In this document: piece by piece, positions 8,228-9,051 of the stretch | Position numbering within the stretch: position 1 is the stretch's first letter | How the letters are laid out: each line of letters opens with the position of its first letter | Source of the DNA: Xanthobacteraceae bacterium | Lineage (GTDB): Bacteria > Pseudomonadota > Alphaproteobacteria > Rhizobiales > Xanthobacteraceae | Direction of reading: 5' to 3' | NCBI GenBank assembly: GCA_030648135.1 | Contig: JAUSIF010000209.1 | Span: 1-9,051 of the forward strand | Length of the DNA stretch: 9,051 nucleotides | Notes under the pieces: model-generated | Database searches by the model: none | Told to the model about the DNA's origin: nothing | Seen by the model: the letters and a program-made list of their open reading frames with translations, nothing else | Translations under genes and position numbers: made by a program

Positions 8228-8308
8228 TCACTCCCAATAGATCGTCCCCGGCGGCTTGCTCGTCACGTCGTAGACCACGCGGTTCACGCCGCGCATCTCA
8301 TTGGTGAC
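8228..8308 (-). pseudogene. guaA: Orphan 3' end of guaA (GMP synthase), probable island attachment site
   Basis: Read on the minus strand, 8308 down to the TGA at 8230-8228 encodes VTNEMRG-VNRVVYD-VTSKPPG-TIYWE-stop. This is the C-terminus of glutamine-hydrolysing GMP synthase (E. coli ends in NRVVYDISGKPPATIEWE). Only about 26 codons are present; further right the frame no longer resembles GuaA and the rest of the gene is absent. There is no start codon or ribosome binding site, so it is not a gene on its own. The 3' end of guaA is an established insertion target for tyrosine-recombinase-borne islands, which leave exactly this kind of displaced 3' stub. The penultimate residues TIYWE differ from the usual TIEWE, consistent with the stub no longer being selected. 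Confidence 0.85.
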
Positions 8309-8446
8309 GCTCAGAGGTGAGCAAAAACCAATTCGGTTGCCATGCTTAAGGCGATCCGGTTTTAAAGATAACACTTTTTAGTTGTATAAAATTGAATTCT
8401 CGCCTATTAATACTGTATTGCTTCCGACGCATTAGTAGGTCATGCA
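8309..8446. other. AT-rich junction between the guaA stub and the thiaminase gene
   Basis: These 138 bases are non-coding as far as I can see. Composition shifts sharply: by my count only 13 of the 50 bases 8371-8420 are G or C, against strongly GC-rich genes to the left. This supports a foreign origin for the DNA from here rightward. I find no integrase gene, tRNA or clear terminator in it; such genes, if any, would be outside the window. Confidence 0.6.
8382..8410 (+). promoter_or_regulatory. Weak candidate promoter for the thiaminase gene
   Basis: TTGTAT (8382-8387) and TATTAA (8405-8410) are 17 bases apart, matching the consensus at three and four of six positions. The setting (AT-rich, 36 bases before the start codon) is right for a promoter, but in such AT-rich DNA similar pairs occur easily. 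TTGAAT at 8393-8398 is an alternative -35 box. Confidence 0.3.
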
Positions 8447-9051
8447 ATGCTCGCATTTGTAAGCCGCTATCTGGCGCCGTTCTTACGCCGACGAATCCGC
8501 GCCGCGTTGGCTGTCGCGATTGTGTTGCTCGCAACCGTGGCTTCGCCGGCGGCTTGGGCACAGAGTCTCACCGTAGCGCTCTACCCTTACGTGCCGCGTC
8601 CAAGTCAGTTCGAGATGGCCATTCGCGCCGCCTGGATGCAGGTTCAGCCAAACGTCCAACTCAACTTCATCAACGATCTCAAAGTCTGGGACGGCGGCTA
8701 CAACACCGATCCGCCGCCACAGGCCGACATATATGTTTTCGATGCCATGTATTTGGAGGACTTCCGCACGCGCGGGCTGCTCGTATCGATGGCCCCGTCG
8801 GAGGTCCAGAACGCCGGCGACTTCCTCGCTTATGCGCGCGACGCGGTGATCGTCAACGGCAACTACTCCGCGATCCCGCAACTCGGATGCGCAAACATAT
8901 TATTCTACAACATAAACGACACGGCGATCGCGAATGCCACGACCTTGGGGCAGCTGCAGTCGGCGCTCAACCAGTGCACCTACACGAGCGAAATTCCGCC
9001 CGACCGACGCGGACTGATGCTGGACATGGGCGGGCGCACGACCAATGCCAC
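8447..9051 (+). CDS. Exported thiaminase I (thiamine pyridinylase), 3' truncated by window edge
   Basis: The frame is open from the ATG at 8447 to the window edge, giving 201 residues. Residues 1-38 are a Sec-type signal peptide: an Arg-rich n-region, hydrophobic core 19-32, and a likely cut after AWA (36-38). The mature part starts SLTVALYPYVPRPSQFE and continues with DPPPQADIYVFDAMYLEDF, PQLGCANILFY and EIPPDRRGLMLDM. These follow thiaminase I (EC 2.5.1.2), which replaces the thiazole of thiamine with another base; compare YPYVPDP, PQILCTNLLFY and IPPPQNKGLL of the Paenibacillus enzyme. Cys148 (8888-8890) matches its nucleophilic cysteine; the catalytic base Glu lies beyond the edge. The fold resembles periplasmic binding proteins, so automatic annotation may say solute-binding protein. 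AGG (8437-8439) is a modest ribosome site. An overlapping six-codon frame (8442-8462) starts five bases earlier. Confidence 0.85.
   Translation, partial: MLAFVSRYLAPFLRRRIRAALAVAIVLLATVASPAAWAQSLTVALYPYVPRPSQFEMAIRAAWMQVQPNVQLNFINDLKVWDGGYNTDPPPQADIYVFDAMYLEDFRTRGLLVSMAPSEVQNAGDFLAYARDAVIVNGNYSAIPQLGCANILFYNINDTAIANATTLGQLQSALNQCTYTSEIPPDRRGLMLDMGGRTTNA

Noticed and set aside
8346..8881. Minus-strand frames (8346-8561 and 8483-8881)
   Set aside because: They are antisense to the thiaminase gene, have no recognisable motifs, and the first spans the AT-rich junction without a ribosome binding site.
8447..9051. Interpretation as a generic ABC transporter solute-binding protein
   Set aside because: The fold is related, but the YPYVPRP, PPPQADIYVFDA, PQLGCANILFY and IPPDRRGL motifs including the cysteine match thiaminase I specifically.

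Overview
The window looks like chromosome of a GC-rich alphaproteobacterium, most likely Hyphomicrobiales (Rhizobiales) or a close relative. The reasons are the gene order panB – TPR membrane protein – small lipoprotein – der – SDR, an NnrU-family gene directly upstream of panB, and the wording of the conserved motifs. This placement is inference from family knowledge; no rRNA or other taxonomic marker is present.

Left block (1-4686), core housekeeping genes. A 5'-truncated short-chain dehydrogenase runs on the + strand and collides tail-to-tail with der, whose last 43 bases overlap it. On the minus strand, read right to left, are an NnrU-family membrane protein, panB (pantothenate synthesis), a YfgM-like TPR membrane protein, a small Ala/Ser/Lys/Pro-rich lipoprotein, and der (ribosome assembly GTPase). 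NnrU and panB are 4 bases apart. The TPR gene and the lipoprotein gene share an ATGA stop/start overlap. A good sigma70-like promoter lies just upstream of the TPR gene, so TPR–lipoprotein–der probably forms its own unit. The lipoprotein sits where bamB lies in the E. coli yfgM-bamB-der arrangement, but it lacks a beta-propeller.

Middle block (4687-8215), + strand. After a divergent intergenic region comes a membrane-anchored GGDEF-EAL protein. Its GGDEF site is degenerate (GSDTF) and its EAL domain looks intact, so it is probably a c-di-GMP phosphodiesterase. Next, behind a promoter region built of 13-base repeats carrying two perfect TATAAT boxes, is a cytoplasmic endonuclease/exonuclease/phosphatase-fold protein.

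Right block (8216-9051), a probable island junction. Twelve bases after that gene, on the minus strand, lies the last ~27 codons of guaA (GMP synthase) with no guaA body attached. Homology stops near 8308 and the sequence becomes AT-rich. The next gene (8447 to beyond the window) has an export signal and reads as thiaminase I (thiamine pyridinylase), with the candidate nucleophilic cysteine at residue 148. The 3' end of guaA is a known integration target for genomic islands. The simplest reading is that an island starts at about 8309 and extends rightward, with an exported thiamine-degrading enzyme as its first gene and an intact guaA expected beyond its far end.
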